A stretch of 64,000 nucleotides of DNA from Pseudomonas sp. PDM14 (lineage in GTDB: Bacteria; Pseudomonadota; Gammaproteobacteria; Pseudomonadales; Pseudomonadaceae): positions 248,001 to 312,000 of the forward strand of contig NZ_JACVAQ010000003.1 of the NCBI RefSeq assembly GCF_014851905.1, given 5' to 3'. Of this stretch, positions 10,032-19,551 are shown piece by piece (position 1 is the stretch's first letter; every line of letters begins with the position of its first letter). The notes beneath the pieces were generated by a model that ran no database searches, was not told the DNA's origin, and worked only from the letters and a program-made list of their open reading frames with translations. Position numbers and translations under genes: made by a program.

Positions 10032-10094
10032 ATGGCCCTAAAGTTCGCGCCCGAACGTCCATGCTGGAAACGATCCATCCGGCTCAAGTACTGA
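10032..10094 (+). CDS. Candidate 20-codon basic leader peptide upstream of speC
   Basis: ATG 10032 sits behind AGGGGGG and is followed by 20 codons then TGA (10092-10094). The peptide begins MALKFAPERP and has six Lys/Arg and two aromatic residues in the last ten positions. It ends 12 bases before a terminator-like hairpin (10107-10138), the geometry of a ribosome-controlled attenuator. Nothing is known to me about this exact peptide; the E. coli speF gene has an ornithine-sensing leader peptide (SpeFL), but there is no clear sequence similarity. Confidence 0.35.
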   Translation: MALKFAPERPCWKRSIRLKY

Positions 10095-10106
10095 CGACGA
10101 GACAGC

Positions 10107-10138
10107 AAGGTCAGCCCGCTTCCACGGTTGGCCTTTTT
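10107..10138 (+). promoter_or_regulatory. Terminator-like hairpin inside the speC leader (possible attenuator)
   Basis: AAGGTCAGCC (10107-10116) pairs over ten positions, allowing G-U, with GGTTGGCCTT (10126-10135), followed by TTTTT (10134-10138). It stands 120 bases before the speC start and points the same way, so it would cut transcription short unless disrupted. Confidence 0.5.
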
Positions 10139-10257
10139 GCTTTCGGCGACATGCCTTGGGAAGTAGGCGAACCAAAGTGGGGAAACGGATTAGGCGTTCG
10201 CGGCTCTAACCAATGAGCCAACCCCTCAATCAACGAGTTTTGCCAATGGAGTCCCGC

Positions 10258-11421
10258 ATGTCGATCCAGGTCGAAGACTACTACCCGCGCGAAACCTTCC
10301 AGAAGATGAAGGCGTTCGCAGACCAGCAGGAAACCCCGTTCGTGGTGATCGACACCGCGATCATCAGCAAGGCCTATGACGACCTGCGCGCCGGCTTCGA
10401 ATTTGCCAAGGTGTACTACGCGGTCAAGGCCAACCCGGCGGTCGAAATCATCGACCTGCTCAAGGACAAGGGCTCGAGCTTCGACATCGCGTCGATCTAC
10501 GAGCTGGACAAGGTGATGAGCCGCGGCGTTGGCCCGGAGCGCATCAGCTACGGCAACACCATCAAGAAAGCCCGCGACGTGCGTTACTTCTACGAGAAGG
10601 GCGTGCGCCTGTTCGCCACCGACTCCGAAGCCGACCTGCGCAACATCGCCAAGGCCGCGCCGGGCTCGAAGATCTATGTGCGCATCCTCACCGAAGGTTC
10701 GACCTCGGCTGACTGGCCGCTGTCGCGCAAGTTCGGCTGCCAGACCGACATGGCCATGGACCTGCTGATCCTCGCCAAGCAACTGGGCCTGGTGCCGTAC
10801 GGCATCTCCTTCCACGTCGGTTCGCAGCAGCGTGACATCGACGTGTGGGACGCCGCCATCGCCAAGGTCAAGGTGATCTTCGAGCGCCTCAAGGAAGAAG
10901 ACGGCATCACCCTGCAGATGATCAACATGGGTGGCGGCTTCCCGGCCAACTACATCACCCGCACCAACAGCCTGGAAACCTACGCCGAGGAAATCATCCG
11001 CTTCCTCAAGGACGACTTCGGCGACGAGCTGCCGGAAATCATCCTCGAGCCAGGTCGCTCGCTGATCGCCAACGCCGGCATCCTGGTCAGCGAAGTGGTG
11101 CTGGTCGCGCGCAAGTCGCGCACCGCCGTCGAGCGCTGGGTGTACACCGACGTGGGCAAGTTCAGCGGCCTGATCGAAACCATGGACGAGGCGATCAAGT
11201 TCCCCATTTGGACCGAGAAGAAAGGCGAGATGGAAGAAGTGGTCATCGCCGGTCCGACCTGCGACAGCGCCGACATCATGTACGAGCACTACAAGTACGG
11301 CCTGCCGCTGAACCTGGCCAGCGGTGACCGCCTGTACTGGCTGTCCACCGGCGCCTACACCACGAGCTACAGCGCGGTGGAGTTCAACGGCTTCCCGCCG
11401 CTGAAGTCGTTCTACCTCTGA
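10258..11421 (+). CDS. speC: Lysine/ornithine decarboxylase SpeC (group IV PLP enzyme)
   Basis: 387 residues, the same length as P. aeruginosa SpeC from memory. It decarboxylates ornithine to putrescine in polyamine synthesis. The fold is the alanine-racemase/group IV type: the PLP lysine is in VYYAVKANP (about residue 60), a glycine-rich phosphate-binding loop is in NMGGGFP, and the active-site Cys is in GPTCDSAD. ATG 10258 is used because GGAG lies 8-11 bases upstream and the protein then starts MSIQVEDYYPRETF; ATGs at 10213 and 10246 would add 15 or 4 residues. The 370-base leader has a possible leader peptide and attenuator hairpin, suggesting control by polyamine or amino-acid supply. 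Confidence 0.93.
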   Translation: MSIQVEDYYPRETFQKMKAFADQQETPFVVIDTAIISKAYDDLRAGFEFAKVYYAVKANPAVEIIDLLKDKGSSFDIASIYELDKVMSRGVGPERISYGNTIKKARDVRYFYEKGVRLFATDSEADLRNIAKAAPGSKIYVRILTEGSTSADWPLSRKFGCQTDMAMDLLILAKQLGLVPYGISFHVGSQQRDIDVWDAAIAKVKVIFERLKEEDGITLQMINMGGGFPANYITRTNSLETYAEEIIRFLKDDFGDELPEIILEPGRSLIANAGILVSEVVLVARKSRTAVERWVYTDVGKFSGLIETMDEAIKFPIWTEKKGEMEEVVIAGPTCDSADIMYEHYKYGLPLNLASGDRLYWLSTGAYTTSYSAVEFNGFPPLKSFYL

Positions 11422-11458
11422 GGTAGCGGCTCGCACGCGCGAGCCTGCGCTGACGAAG

Positions 11459-11484
11459 AACCCGCCATCCGGCGGGTTTTTTTT
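11459..11484 (+). terminator. Rho-independent terminator of speC
   Basis: AACCCGCC-ATCC-GGCGGGTT hairpin followed by a run of eight T, 38 bases after the speC stop. Confidence 0.9.
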
Positions 11485-11517
11485 ATGACTATCGATCTGT
11501 CCCGCGCCGTCGATCAT

Positions 11518-11745
11518 TGATCGTTCCCACGCTCCGCGTGGGAATGCCGTTCCAGACGCTTTGCGTCTGCGGGGGGCGTAGAGCCTGCCTGTGGAACAGT
11601 TTCACGCTGAGGCGTAGGTGCTATCGGGCTTTGATCGTTCCCACGCTCCGCGTGAGAATACCGTTCCAGACGCTCTGCGTCTGTGGGGCGCAGAGCCTGC
11701 CTGGACAGTGTCAGGCTGAGGCGTGGGGCCATCGGACTTTGTATG
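11518..11745. repeat. Two tandem copies of a Pseudomonas REP-type element (114-bp period)
   Basis: Copy one runs 11518-11631, copy two 11632-11745. Each starts TGATCGTTCCCACGCTCCGC, forms a small hairpin (CCCACGC/GCGTGGG), contains a second hairpin around CCAGACGC/GCGTCTG, then AGAGCCTGCCTG and a shared tail with GAGGCGTAG/G, GGACTTTG. The CGTTCCCACGCTCCGCGTGGGAA module is widespread between Pseudomonas genes. Copy two has a few changes (CGTGAGAATACC instead of CGTGGGAATGCC) that weaken its first hairpin. The rest of the 480-base gap (11485-11517 and 11746-11825) shows nothing recognisable. Confidence 0.85.
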
Positions 11746-11825
11746 CTCGCAGCTAGCCTGGCACATTCGTGCGCAGGCGTGGTCAGGTGTAAATGAAAGG
11801 TAAAAGCGCCTGTCACACGTCCCGG

Positions 11826-11844
11826 TGCAACTCATTCTCAAATA
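11826..11844. promoter_or_regulatory. Weak Fur-box candidate before the PepSY/flavodoxin reductase
   Basis: The AT-rich stretch CTCATTCTCAAATAAAAT just upstream of the start resembles half of a Fur site (compare TTCTCAAATGA at the receptor promoter), but symmetry is poor. Iron control would fit the PiuB-like product. Confidence 0.35.
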
Positions 11845-11901
11845 AAATCGCCTCGCAATCCGGCCATGCCCGGTCCTCCCGTTCTGCAAGGTGTCGCGCT
11901 C

Positions 11902-14433
11902 GTGTTTAAGAAAGTCCTCTTCCAGCTGCACTGGTTCTTCGGCATCACCGCCGGGCTGGTGCTGGCGCTCATGGGTATTACCGGCGCGCTGTACAGTTTC
12001 GAAGGCGAGATCATGCGCGCGCTCAATCCCGACGTGCTGCGCGTCGAGGTGCGTGAGACGGGTGTGCTTCCGCCGGTCGAACTGGTCGGCAAGATCGAAG
12101 CCGCGGCGGACAAACGGGTCGCCTCGCTGTGGGTCGACACCCGCGACGACAGCGCCGCCCAGGTCTACTTCACCCCGCCACCGGGCGAGCGCCGCGGGCC
12201 GATGCGTTTCTTCGACCCCTACACTGGCGAGCTGCTCGGCGAGCCCAGCGGCAAGGCGTTCTTCGGCCTGATGCTGCAACTGCACCGCTTCCTCGCCATG
12301 GGCGACACCGGCCGGCAGATCACCGGGGCCAGCACCCTGGCGCTGCTGTTCTTCTGCCTCTCCGGGCTGTACCTGCGCTGGCCGCGCAAGGCGCTGAGCT
12401 GGCGCACCTGGCTGACGTTCGACTGGTCGAAGAAAGGCCGCTCGTTCAACTGGGACCTGCACGCCGTGGTCGGCACCTGGTGCCTGGTGATCTACCTCAG
12501 CGCCGCACTCACCGGCCTGTACTGGTCCTATGACTGGTACCGCAACGGCGTGACTCGCCTGCTCAGCGATGCCCCGGTAGGGCAGCAGGGTGAGCGCCGT
12601 GGCGGTGGTCGCGGCGAGGCACCCCAGGGGCCGCCGGCGACGGTCGACTACGACGCGCTGTGGCAGAGCATGCAAAGCACTGCCGGTGAGCGGATGGCGG
12701 CCTGGAACCTGCGCCTGCCGCCGGTGGCCGGGCAGCCGGCAACGGTGTTCTACCTGCGTGACGATGCCGACCACCCGCGCGCGCTGAACCAGATCACCCT
12801 CAATCCGCTCAGTGGCCAGGTCAGCGCCCACGAGCGCTACGACGACAAGAGCTTCAAGGCGCAGCTGCTGGTCAGCGTCTACGCCCTGCACACCGGTGAG
12901 TACTACGGGCTGCTCGGGCGCATCATCATGTTCCTCGCCAGCGTGGCGATGCCGGTGTTCTTCGTCACCGGCTGGCTGCTCTACCTCGACCGCCGCCGCA
13001 AAAAGCGTGCGGTGCGCGCGGCGCGTGGCGAAGTCGGCGGCGCAGCGAGTGGCGACAGCTGGCTGATCGGTTTCGCCAGCCAGAGCGGCTTCGCCGAACA
13101 GCTGGCCTGGCAGACCGCCGGGCAACTGCAGGCCGCGGGCCATCCGGTGCAGGTCCAGCCGCTGGCCAAACTCGATGGGCCGATGCTGCAGCAGGCCGAC
13201 AAGGCGCTGTTCGTGATCAGTACCTTCGGCGACGGCGAGGCGCCGGACAGTGCCCGTGGCTTCGAGCGCAAGCAACTGGCGCAGCAACTGCCGCTGGGCA
13301 ATCTCAGCTATGCGTTGCTGGCCCTGGGTGATCGCCAGTACAGCCACTTCTGCGGGTTCGCCCGTCGCGTGCACGGCTGGCTGGAACAGCAGGGCGCGCG
13401 CAGCCTGTTCGCCCCGGTGGAGGTCGACGGCAGCGACCTGCAGGCCCTGGAGCACTGGCAGCGCCTGCTCGGCGATGTCAGTGGCGCCAAGCCGCTGCAG
13501 GTGCAGGACGTACCGTTCGAGGGCTGGACCCTCGACCGCCGCGAGCCGATCAACCCCGGCAGCCAGGGTGCACCGACGTTCCTGATCGGCCTGCAACCCG
13601 CAGAGACGGCCGACTGGCAGGCCGGCGATATCCTCGAAGTGCTGCCGCGCAACGACGAGACGCGGGTGCGCAGCTGGCTGCAGCAGCATGGCCTGGACGC
13701 CTCCGCCTGGGTCACTGTCGGCCCGCTGGCCCAGCCGCTGCACGAGGCCCTGGCCACGCGCCAGTTGCCCGACAGTTCCGCGCACCTGATCGGCCTGCAC
13801 GCCCAGGCACTGCTGGAAGCGCTGGTGCCGCTCGCCGCGCGCGAGTACTCGATTGCCTCGTTGCCGAGCGACGGCGCGCTGGAGCTGATCGTACGTCAGG
13901 AATTCCACCCGGACGGCAGCCTCGGCCTCGGCTCAGGCTGGCTCACCGCGCACGCACCGCTGCATGGTCAGGTGCTGGTACGCCTGCGCCGCAATGCCGG
14001 CTTCCACGTGCCCGGGGATGATCGCCCGCTGCTGCTGATCGGCAACGGCACTGGCCTGGCCGGCCTGCGCAGCCTGCTCAAGGCACGCGCGCTGGCGGGT
14101 CATGCACGCAACTGGCTGCTGTTCGGCGAGCGCAATCGTGCCCACGACTTCTACTGTCAGGGCGAGCTGGAAGGCTGGCAGGCTTCAGGCGTGCTGACGC
14201 GCCTGGACCTGGCCTTCTCCCGCGACCAGGCGCAGAAGGTCTACGTGCAGGACCGCCTGCGCGAGGCGGCCGAGGAGCTGCGCGACTGGCTGGAACAGGG
14301 CGCGGCGATCTACGTCTGTGGCAGCCTGGAAGGCATGGCTGCCGGCGTCGATCAGGTGCTGCGCGAGGTGCTTGGCGATGCCGGTGTCGAGCAGTTGCTG
14401 GAAGAGGGTCGTTACCGCCGCGACGTCTATTGA
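11902..14433 (+). CDS. piuB: PepSY-domain membrane flavoreductase (PiuB-like, iron uptake)
   Basis: 843 residues from GTG 11902, giving [18 protein letters not shown] as in homologues, with AAGG about 10 bases upstream; an ATG at 11866 has no ribosome site. The N-terminal part (to about residue 380) is a PepSY-associated membrane protein with four helices and His-containing segments ([24 protein letters not shown]) that could bind haem. Next is a flavodoxin-like domain ([39 protein letters not shown]) and a sulfite-reductase-type FAD/NADPH module ([29 protein letters not shown]). Such fusions carry electrons from cytoplasmic NADPH across the inner membrane, probably to release iron from imported chelates. 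Its place near a TonB receptor and speC echoes the PAO1 piu region. Confidence 0.85.
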   Translation: MFKKVLFQLHWFFGITAGLVLALMGITGALYSFEGEIMRALNPDVLRVEVRETGVLPPVELVGKIEAAADKRVASLWVDTRDDSAAQVYFTPPPGERRGPMRFFDPYTGELLGEPSGKAFFGLMLQLHRFLAMGDTGRQITGASTLALLFFCLSGLYLRWPRKALSWRTWLTFDWSKKGRSFNWDLHAVVGTWCLVIYLSAALTGLYWSYDWYRNGVTRLLSDAPVGQQGERRGGGRGEAPQGPPATVDYDALWQSMQSTAGERMAAWNLRLPPVAGQPATVFYLRDDADHPRALNQITLNPLSGQVSAHERYDDKSFKAQLLVSVYALHTGEYYGLLGRIIMFLASVAMPVFFVTGWLLYLDRRRKKRAVRAARGEVGGAASGDSWLIGFASQSGFAEQLAWQTAGQLQAAGHPVQVQPLAKLDGPMLQQADKALFVISTFGDGEAPDSARGFERKQLAQQLPLGNLSYALLALGDRQYSHFCGFARRVHGWLEQQGARSLFAPVEVDGSDLQALEHWQRLLGDVSGAKPLQVQDVPFEGWTLDRREPINPGSQGAPTFLIGLQPAETADWQAGDILEVLPRNDETRVRSWLQQHGLDASAWVTVGPLAQPLHEALATRQLPDSSAHLIGLHAQALLEALVPLAAREYSIASLPSDGALELIVRQEFHPDGSLGLGSGWLTAHAPLHGQVLVRLRRNAGFHVPGDDRPLLLIGNGTGLAGLRSLLKARALAGHARNWLLFGERNRAHDFYCQGELEGWQASGVLTRLDLAFSRDQAQKVYVQDRLREAAEELRDWLEQGAAIYVCGSLEGMAAGVDQVLREVLGDAGVEQLLEEGRYRRDVY

Positions 14434-14608
14434 TCAGCCTCGGGTGGTGCACCCGGCGTCGACCCGTCAGGCGGAGCCCCGGCGGCCGACGGACCGGTGT
14501 TCATGCGCCGACGCGTACGGGCCATCGGTGCGCGCGGCGCACCCTGCGAGGCGCGGTTGCGTCGACTCAAGGGTTGCAGCCTGCTCTTCGAGGCGGGAAG
14601 CTAGGGCC
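14434..14608. repeat. REP-like intergenic sequence with a GGTGCGC/GCGCACC hairpin
   Basis: The gap upstream of pxpA holds the hairpin at 14527-14543 followed by CCTGCGAG. The same module, in the same orientation, occurs after pxpC at 17023-17039. No gene is seen here. Confidence 0.55.
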
Positions 14609-15352
14609 ATGAACAGAATCCTCCTCAACTGCGACATGGGCGAAAGCTTTGGCGCCTGGCGCATGGGCGACGATGCCCACGCCATGCCGCTGATCGATCA
14701 GGCCAACCTGGCCTGCGGTTTTCACGCCGGCGACCCGCTGATCATGCAGCGCACTGTCGCCCTGGCCGTGGCCAATGACGTGCGCATCGGCGCCCATCCT
14801 TCCTATCCCGACCTGCAAGGCTTCGGCCGGCGCCATCTGGCCTGCTCGCCGGAAGAAGTCACCGCGCTGGTGCTGTACCAGATCGGAGCGCTGGACGCCT
14901 TCTGCCGCGCCGCCGGCACCCAGCTGGCCTACGTCAAACCCCACGGTGCGCTGTACAACGACCTGGTGCGCAGCGACGAACTGCTCGGCGCCGTGCTGGT
15001 GGCCTGCGCGGTGTTCCGCCCCGGTTTGCCGTTGATGGTGCTGGCGCTGGCCGACAATGCGCGCGAGCGGCGCCTGGCCGAGATGGCCGGCGTGCCGTTG
15101 CTGTTCGAGGCCTTCGCCGACCGCGCCTACCTGCCCGACGGCCAGCTTGCACCGCGGCGCCAGGCCGGCGCGGTGCACCACGATGGCGAGCGCATCTTCG
15201 CCCAGGCCGTGGCCATTGCCCGTGGCGACGCCTTCGCCGACATCCACGGCCAGCCCCTGCGCCTGCAGGCCGACAGCCTCTGCGTGCATGGCGACAACCC
15301 CGAGTCGCTGGCCATCCTGCGCCGGCTGCGAGCAAACCTGGACGGCGCATGA
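14609..15352 (+). CDS. pxpA: 5-oxoprolinase subunit A (LamB/YcsF family)
   Basis: 247 residues, normal for the family. PxpA works with PxpB and PxpC in ATP-dependent opening of 5-oxoproline (pyroglutamate) to glutamate, a damage-repair and salvage reaction. It starts [20 protein letters not shown], the hallmark N-terminus, and has [32 protein letters not shown] and [13 protein letters not shown], which form the metal/substrate site. The ATG (14609) follows GGCGGGAAGCTAGGG. The end overlaps pxpB by ATGA, so A-B-C form one translationally coupled operon. An AT-poor REP-like gap separates it from the reductase upstream. Confidence 0.93.
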   Translation: MNRILLNCDMGESFGAWRMGDDAHAMPLIDQANLACGFHAGDPLIMQRTVALAVANDVRIGAHPSYPDLQGFGRRHLACSPEEVTALVLYQIGALDAFCRAAGTQLAYVKPHGALYNDLVRSDELLGAVLVACAVFRPGLPLMVLALADNARERRLAEMAGVPLLFEAFADRAYLPDGQLAPRRQAGAVHHDGERIFAQAVAIARGDAFADIHGQPLRLQADSLCVHGDNPESLAILRRLRANLDGA

Positions 15353-16026
15353 TCCGCCTCGAACCGGTCGGCGCCGAAGCCCTGTTGCTGGTGCTGGCCG
15401 ATGCGCCGGATGCCACGCTGGCGTCACGCATCGCGCTGCTCAGCGAACTGATTCAGCGCGACTGTGGCGAGTTGCTGACGGATCGGGTCCCCGGCTGGAC
15501 CACGCTGCTGCTGCACTATGACCTGCTGCGTACCGATCACCAGGCCCTGGCCGCGCGCCTTACGCCGCTGCTGGAGCGCTGGTTGCAGATGCCGGCGCTG
15601 AGCGACGCCGGATGCCTGCACGAAATTCCGATCTGGTACGCCGGTGAAGACCTGCCCGCTGTCGCGGCTGCCTGCGGCCTCACGGTGGACGCGGTGATTG
15701 CCCTGCACAACGCGGGCGAGTACCGCGTCGGCGCCATCGGTTTCGCCCCGGGGTTCGCCTACCTCGGTGAGCTGGATGCGCGCCTGGCGCTGCCGCGGCT
15801 GGCCACGCCGCGTACGCGGGTGCCGGCCGGCAGCCTGGCCATCGCCGAGCGGCAGACGGCGATCTACCCGCAGGCCTCGCCCGGCGGCTGGCACCTGCTG
15901 GGCCGCTGTCCGTGGCGCCTGTTCGATGCCGGGCGCGAACCGCCGTGCCCGCTGCAGATCGGTGACCGGGTGCGTTTCGTCGCTATCGACCAGGCGGATT
16001 TTCTGCGCGAGGGCGGCGAGCCGTGA
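15349..16026 (+). CDS. pxpB: 5-oxoprolinase subunit B (KipI family)
   Basis: 225 residues. It is the allophanate-hydrolase-subunit-1/KipI-type member of the PxpABC complex. Family motifs seen: [19 protein letters not shown] in the middle, then [14 protein letters not shown] and [30 protein letters not shown], the highly conserved C-terminal cyclophilin-like half. The start overlaps the pxpA stop by ATGA and the end overlaps pxpC by GTGA. The B. subtilis KipI relative also inhibits a histidine kinase, but gene context here favours the oxoprolinase role. Confidence 0.92.
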   Translation: MIRLEPVGAEALLLVLADAPDATLASRIALLSELIQRDCGELLTDRVPGWTTLLLHYDLLRTDHQALAARLTPLLERWLQMPALSDAGCLHEIPIWYAGEDLPAVAAACGLTVDAVIALHNAGEYRVGAIGFAPGFAYLGELDARLALPRLATPRTRVPAGSLAIAERQTAIYPQASPGGWHLLGRCPWRLFDAGREPPCPLQIGDRVRFVAIDQADFLREGGEP

Positions 16027-16943
16027 GCGGCCTTCGCGTGCTTCGCCCCGGCCCGCTGAGCCTGCTGCAGGACGGCGGCCGCCACGGCTGGCAGCACCTC
16101 GGTGTGTCGCCCAGTGGGCCGCTGGACCTGCACGCGGCGGCCTGGGCCAATCGCCTGCTGAACAACGCCTGGGGTACGCCGCTGCTGGAGATTGCCCTGG
16201 GCGATGTCGAGCTGCAGGCTGAGGTCGACACCTGGCTGGCGCTGACCGGTGCGGACCTGCCAGCGACGCTGGATGGTCAGCCGCTACCGCGCTGGTCGCG
16301 CTTCGCCATGCGTGCCGGGCAGCGTCTGCGCCTGGGGTTTGCCCGCAGCGGCCAGCGTGCCTACCTGGCGGTGGCAGGCGGTTTCGTCGCCACGCCGGTA
16401 CTGGGCAGCGTCAGCACCCAGGTGCGCGAGGGTTTGGGTGGTTTGCACGGGCAGGGCGGTGCGCTGCAAGCGGGTGATCTGTTGCGGTGCGCCGCCGCGC
16501 AACTCGACCGCGCGGTCAGCGTGCCCTGGCCCTACCAGCCGGACTACCGCGCCAATGCGTTGCTACGGGTGATCACCGGGGGCGATGCCGCGCAGTTCGC
16601 CGACGATCAGCTGCAGCGCTTCTTCACCCAGCGCTGGCAGCTCAGCCCGCAGTCCGACCGCATGGGCGCGCGGCTCAAGGGCGAGGCGATCCAGGCGCCT
16701 GTGCGTCAGTGGTCGCTGGGCGTCACCCGCGGGGCGGTCCAGATCCCGCCGGATGGTCAGCCGATCATCCTGCAGGCCGATCACCAGAGCATGGGCGGTT
16801 ACCCGTTGCTCGGCTGCCTGCACCCGCTCGACCTCAGCCGCCTGGCGCAGTGCACGGCGCAGCAGACGCTGAGCTTCACCCCGATCAGCGTCAGCGATGC
16901 GCAGGACGAGTTGCGCGTGTTCTACCGCTTCTTTGGTCGCTGA
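16023..16943 (+). CDS. pxpC: 5-oxoprolinase subunit C (KipA family biotin-independent carboxylase-like)
   Basis: 306 residues from GTG 16023, which overlaps the pxpB stop (GTGA). Family features are GPLSLLQDGGRHGWQHLGVSPSGPLD at the N-terminus, GADLPATLDGQPL, LAVAGGF, SDRMGARLKGEAI and the C-terminal QIPPDGQPIILQADHQSMGGYP, which matches the allophanate hydrolase subunit 2/KipA fold. Together with PxpA and PxpB it makes the ATP-dependent 5-oxoprolinase. It is the last gene of the operon and converges on the dipeptide transporter genes about 100 bases away. Confidence 0.92.
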   Translation: MSGLRVLRPGPLSLLQDGGRHGWQHLGVSPSGPLDLHAAAWANRLLNNAWGTPLLEIALGDVELQAEVDTWLALTGADLPATLDGQPLPRWSRFAMRAGQRLRLGFARSGQRAYLAVAGGFVATPVLGSVSTQVREGLGGLHGQGGALQAGDLLRCAAAQLDRAVSVPWPYQPDYRANALLRVITGGDAAQFADDQLQRFFTQRWQLSPQSDRMGARLKGEAIQAPVRQWSLGVTRGAVQIPPDGQPIILQADHQSMGGYPLLGCLHPLDLSRLAQCTAQQTLSFTPISVSDAQDELRVFYRFFGR

Positions 16944-16956
16944 AACGGAACCGTTT

Positions 16957-17039
16957 TTGTAGGGCGCGCCGATTGTTGCCGGCAACGCGGCGACTGGATG
17001 TGAGTTGCCGGTGTGGCTCAACGGTGCGCGCGGCGCACC
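16957..17039. repeat. REP-like hairpins between pxpC and the peptide transporter
   Basis: Between the two convergent operons lies a TGTAGGGCGCGCC module and, at 17023-17039, the hairpin GGTGCGC-GCG-GCGCACC followed by CTACGAA. This repeats the module at 14527-14545, so near-identical elements flank pxpABC. It may double as a bidirectional terminator. Confidence 0.55.
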
Positions 17040-18647
17040 CTACGAAACGCTTGTCTCCAGCCGCGGCGTCGCCGCCAGCAGCTTCTGCGTGTAGGGGTGC
17101 TGCGGGCGTTCGCAGACCTGCTCGGCGCTGCCCTGTTCGACGGCGATGCCACGGTGCAGGACCAGCACCTGGTCGGCGATCTGCCGGACCACCGTCAGGT
17201 TGTGCGAGATGAACACGTAGGCGGTGCCAAACTCGGCCTGCAGCGCGTGGAACAGTTCGAGCACCTGGGCCTGGATCGACACGTCCAGGGCTGAGGTCGG
17301 CTCGTCTGCCACCAGGATCTTCGGCTGCAGCATCATCGCCCGGGCAATGGCGATGCGCTGGCGCTGGCCACCGGAGAACATGTGCGGGTAGCGCTCGGCG
17401 TGCTCGGCGGCGAGGCCGACACGCTGCAGCATCTGCGTGACCCGTTGCTGGCGCTGGGCGCGGTCGAGGTCGGTGTTGAGCAGCAGCGGCTCGGCCAGTT
17501 GCGTGCCGATGGTCTGCCGCGGGTTGAGTGAGGCGAAGGGGTTCTGGAAGACCATCTGCACCTCGCGGCGCAGCTGCTTGCGCGCGGCACCGTCGAGTGT
17601 GGCGACATCCCGTCCGGCGATCTGCAGGGTGCCGCCGTCGGCGTGTTCGATCTGCGTGAGCAGGCGCGCCAGGGTCGACTTGCCACTGCCGGATTCGCCG
17701 ATCACCGCCAGGGTGCGCCCGGCATGCAGGGTGAAGCTGACCTCGCTCAGTGCCTGCAGCTGCGTGGGGCGGCGTAGCCAGCCGCGGGTCAGCGCGTAGT
17801 GCCGTGACAGGCCGTTGGCACTCAGCAGCAGCGCGCTGTCGCCGCTCGGGCGTGGCCGTGGCGGATGGTTTTCCGGCAGGGCGGCGAGCAGTTGACGGGT
17901 GTAGGCGTGCTGCGGCTGGTGCAGCACCTGGGCGACGGGGCCGTGCTCGACCAACCGGCCGTGCTGCATCACGCAGACGCGGCTGGCAGTCTGCGCGACC
18001 AGGGCCAGGTCGTGGCTGATCAGGATCAGCGCCATGCCGCGCTCGCGCTGCAGGTCGAGCAGCAGCTGGATGATCTGCGCCTGGGTGGTGACGTCGAGTG
18101 CGGTGGTCGGTTCGTCGGCGATCAGCAGGTGCGGGCCGCCGGCCAGGGCGATGGCGATCGCCACGCGTTGCGCCATGCCGCCGGAGAGCTGGTGCGGGTA
18201 AGCGCGCAGGCGCGCTTGCGGCTGCGGGATCTGCACCTGCTCCAGCAGTTCGATGGCCCGCTGGCGCGCGGCGCGACCGCGCAGGCCGAGGTGCTGGCGC
18301 AGCACTTCGCCGAGCTGGTAGCCGATGCTCAGCGCTGGGTTGAGGGCGTTGAGCGGGTCCTGGAAGACCAGGCCGATGTGCTTGCCGAGCAGGCGTCGGC
18401 GCGCGCTGGCGCTCAGGCGCTGCAGGTCCTGCCCGGCGAAGCGCAGGGTGTCCGCTGCGACCTGGCCGGGGGCGTCGACCAGGCCGAGCAGGGCGAGCAT
18501 GCTCAGCGACTTGCCCGAGCCGGATTCACCGACCAGGCCGAGGATTTCGCCGGGCTGCAGATCGAGGTCGAGGCCGTCGACCACCGCGCGCGAGCCGAAG
18601 TGCACGCGCAGGTTGCGCAGGGTCAGGAGGCTGTCGGTCTTGCTCAT
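17040..18647 (-). CDS. Fused dipeptide ABC transporter ATPase (DppD-DppF type)
   Basis: 535 residues with two complete ATPase domains in one chain. Domain 1 has Walker A GESGSGKS, signature [12 protein letters not shown] and Walker [13 protein letters not shown]. Domain 2 has [21 protein letters not shown] and [12 protein letters not shown]. Each ends with the oligopeptide-transporter extension ([19 protein letters not shown] and [19 protein letters not shown]). Most Dpp/Opp systems use two separate ATPases; fusion is known in YejF and NppD-type proteins. ATG 18647 begins [15 protein letters not shown], one base after the dppC stop, so it is coupled to dppC. It powers uptake of short peptides through DppB/DppC. 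Confidence 0.92.
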   Translation of the reverse strand: MSKTDSLLTLRNLRVHFGSRAVVDGLDLDLQPGEILGLVGESGSGKSLSMLALLGLVDAPGQVAADTLRFAGQDLQRLSASARRRLLGKHIGLVFQDPLNALNPALSIGYQLGEVLRQHLGLRGRAARQRAIELLEQVQIPQPQARLRAYPHQLSGGMAQRVAIAIALAGGPHLLIADEPTTALDVTTQAQIIQLLLDLQRERGMALILISHDLALVAQTASRVCVMQHGRLVEHGPVAQVLHQPQHAYTRQLLAALPENHPPRPRPSGDSALLLSANGLSRHYALTRGWLRRPTQLQALSEVSFTLHAGRTLAVIGESGSGKSTLARLLTQIEHADGGTLQIAGRDVATLDGAARKQLRREVQMVFQNPFASLNPRQTIGTQLAEPLLLNTDLDRAQRQQRVTQMLQRVGLAAEHAERYPHMFSGGQRQRIAIARAMMLQPKILVADEPTSALDVSIQAQVLELFHALQAEFGTAYVFISHNLTVVRQIADQVLVLHRGIAVEQGSAEQVCERPQHPYTQKLLAATPRLETSVS

Positions 18648-18648
18648 G

Positions 18649-19548
18649 TCAGCCCACCTGCTTGAGTTTCGGGTCGAGGGCATCGCGCAGGCCGTCGCCG
18701 ATCAGGTTCAGCGACAGCACGGTCAACAGAATCGCCAGGCCGGGCAGGGTCACCACCCACCAGGCGCTGTCCATGTAGTCGCGTGCGGCGGCGAGCATGC
18801 TGCCCCACTCGGGCGTTGGCGGTTGCACGCCGAGGCCGAGAAAGCCCAGGGCGGCGGCGTCGAGAATCGCCGCGGAAAAGCTCAGGCTGGCCTGCACGAT
18901 CAGCGGTGCCAGGCAATTGGGCAGCACGCTGATGAACATCAGCCGCCAGGTGCCGGCGCCGGCCAGGCGCGCGGCGGTGACGTAGTCGCGTTGCAGCTCG
19001 CCGAGCACCGCGGCGCGGGTCAGGCGCACGTAGGCCGGCAGCGAGACGATGGCGATGGCGAACACGGTGTTGAGCAGGCCGGGGCCGAGGATCGCCACCA
19101 CCGCGACTGCCAGCAGCAGCGCCGGCAGGGCCAGCATGATGTCCGTCAGGCGCATCAGCGCTGGGCCGAGCAGGCGCGGGTAGAAACCGGCGAGCAGGCC
19201 GAACAGCACGCCGGGCAACAGCGACAGCACCACCGAGGCCAGGCCGATCAGCAGCGACAGGCGTGCGCCGTGCAGCAGGCGCGAGAGCAGGTCGCGGCCG
19301 GCTTCGTCGGTGCCGAGCAGGAACGGCCAGTGACCGCCGTCCAGCCACAGTGGCGGCACGAGAACGAACTCGCGCTGCTGCTGGTCCGGGGCGAACGGCG
19401 CCAGCCAGGGCGCGAGCAGCGCGCCGATGATCAGCAGAACCATGAACAGCAAGCCGGCCAGGGCGGCGCGGTTTTGCCTAAAGGCGCGCCAGAACTCGGC
19501 GAAGGGCGAGGGCGGGCGATGCACGAGGGCGAGCGTGGCGTCGTTCAT
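18649..19548 (-). CDS. dppC: Dipeptide ABC transporter permease DppC
   Basis: 299 residues. An N-terminal cytoplasmic segment is followed by the OppC-like first helix (AALAGLLFMVLLIIGALLAPW) and the LLGTDEAGRDLLSRLLHGARLSL block, then five further helices. The permease EAA-type loop is in VLGELQRDYVTAARLAGAG, with LPNCLAPLIVQAS after it. The C-terminus GDGLRDALDPKLKQVG is nearly that of E. coli DppC, which decides DppC over YejE. It forms the inner-membrane channel with DppB. The gene sits 3 bases after dppB. Confidence 0.9.
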   Translation of the reverse strand: MNDATLALVHRPPSPFAEFWRAFRQNRAALAGLLFMVLLIIGALLAPWLAPFAPDQQQREFVLVPPLWLDGGHWPFLLGTDEAGRDLLSRLLHGARLSLLIGLASVVLSLLPGVLFGLLAGFYPRLLGPALMRLTDIMLALPALLLAVAVVAILGPGLLNTVFAIAIVSLPAYVRLTRAAVLGELQRDYVTAARLAGAGTWRLMFISVLPNCLAPLIVQASLSFSAAILDAAALGFLGLGVQPPTPEWGSMLAAARDYMDSAWWVVTLPGLAILLTVLSLNLIGDGLRDALDPKLKQVG

Positions 19549-19551
19549 GGC

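Noticed and set aside
10061..10216. Second small frame in the speC leader, ending in an ATGA overlap at 10213
   Set aside because: No ribosome site and it runs through the terminator-like hairpin; judged accidental, though not excluded.
10213..10257. speC starting at ATG 10213 or 10246
   Set aside because: The extra residues are not seen in the SpeC I recall, and the ribosome site GGAG is placed for ATG 10258.
11866..11901. ATG 11866 as start of the PepSY reductase
   Set aside because: No ribosome site and 12 non-conserved residues; GTG 11902 gives the family N-terminus.
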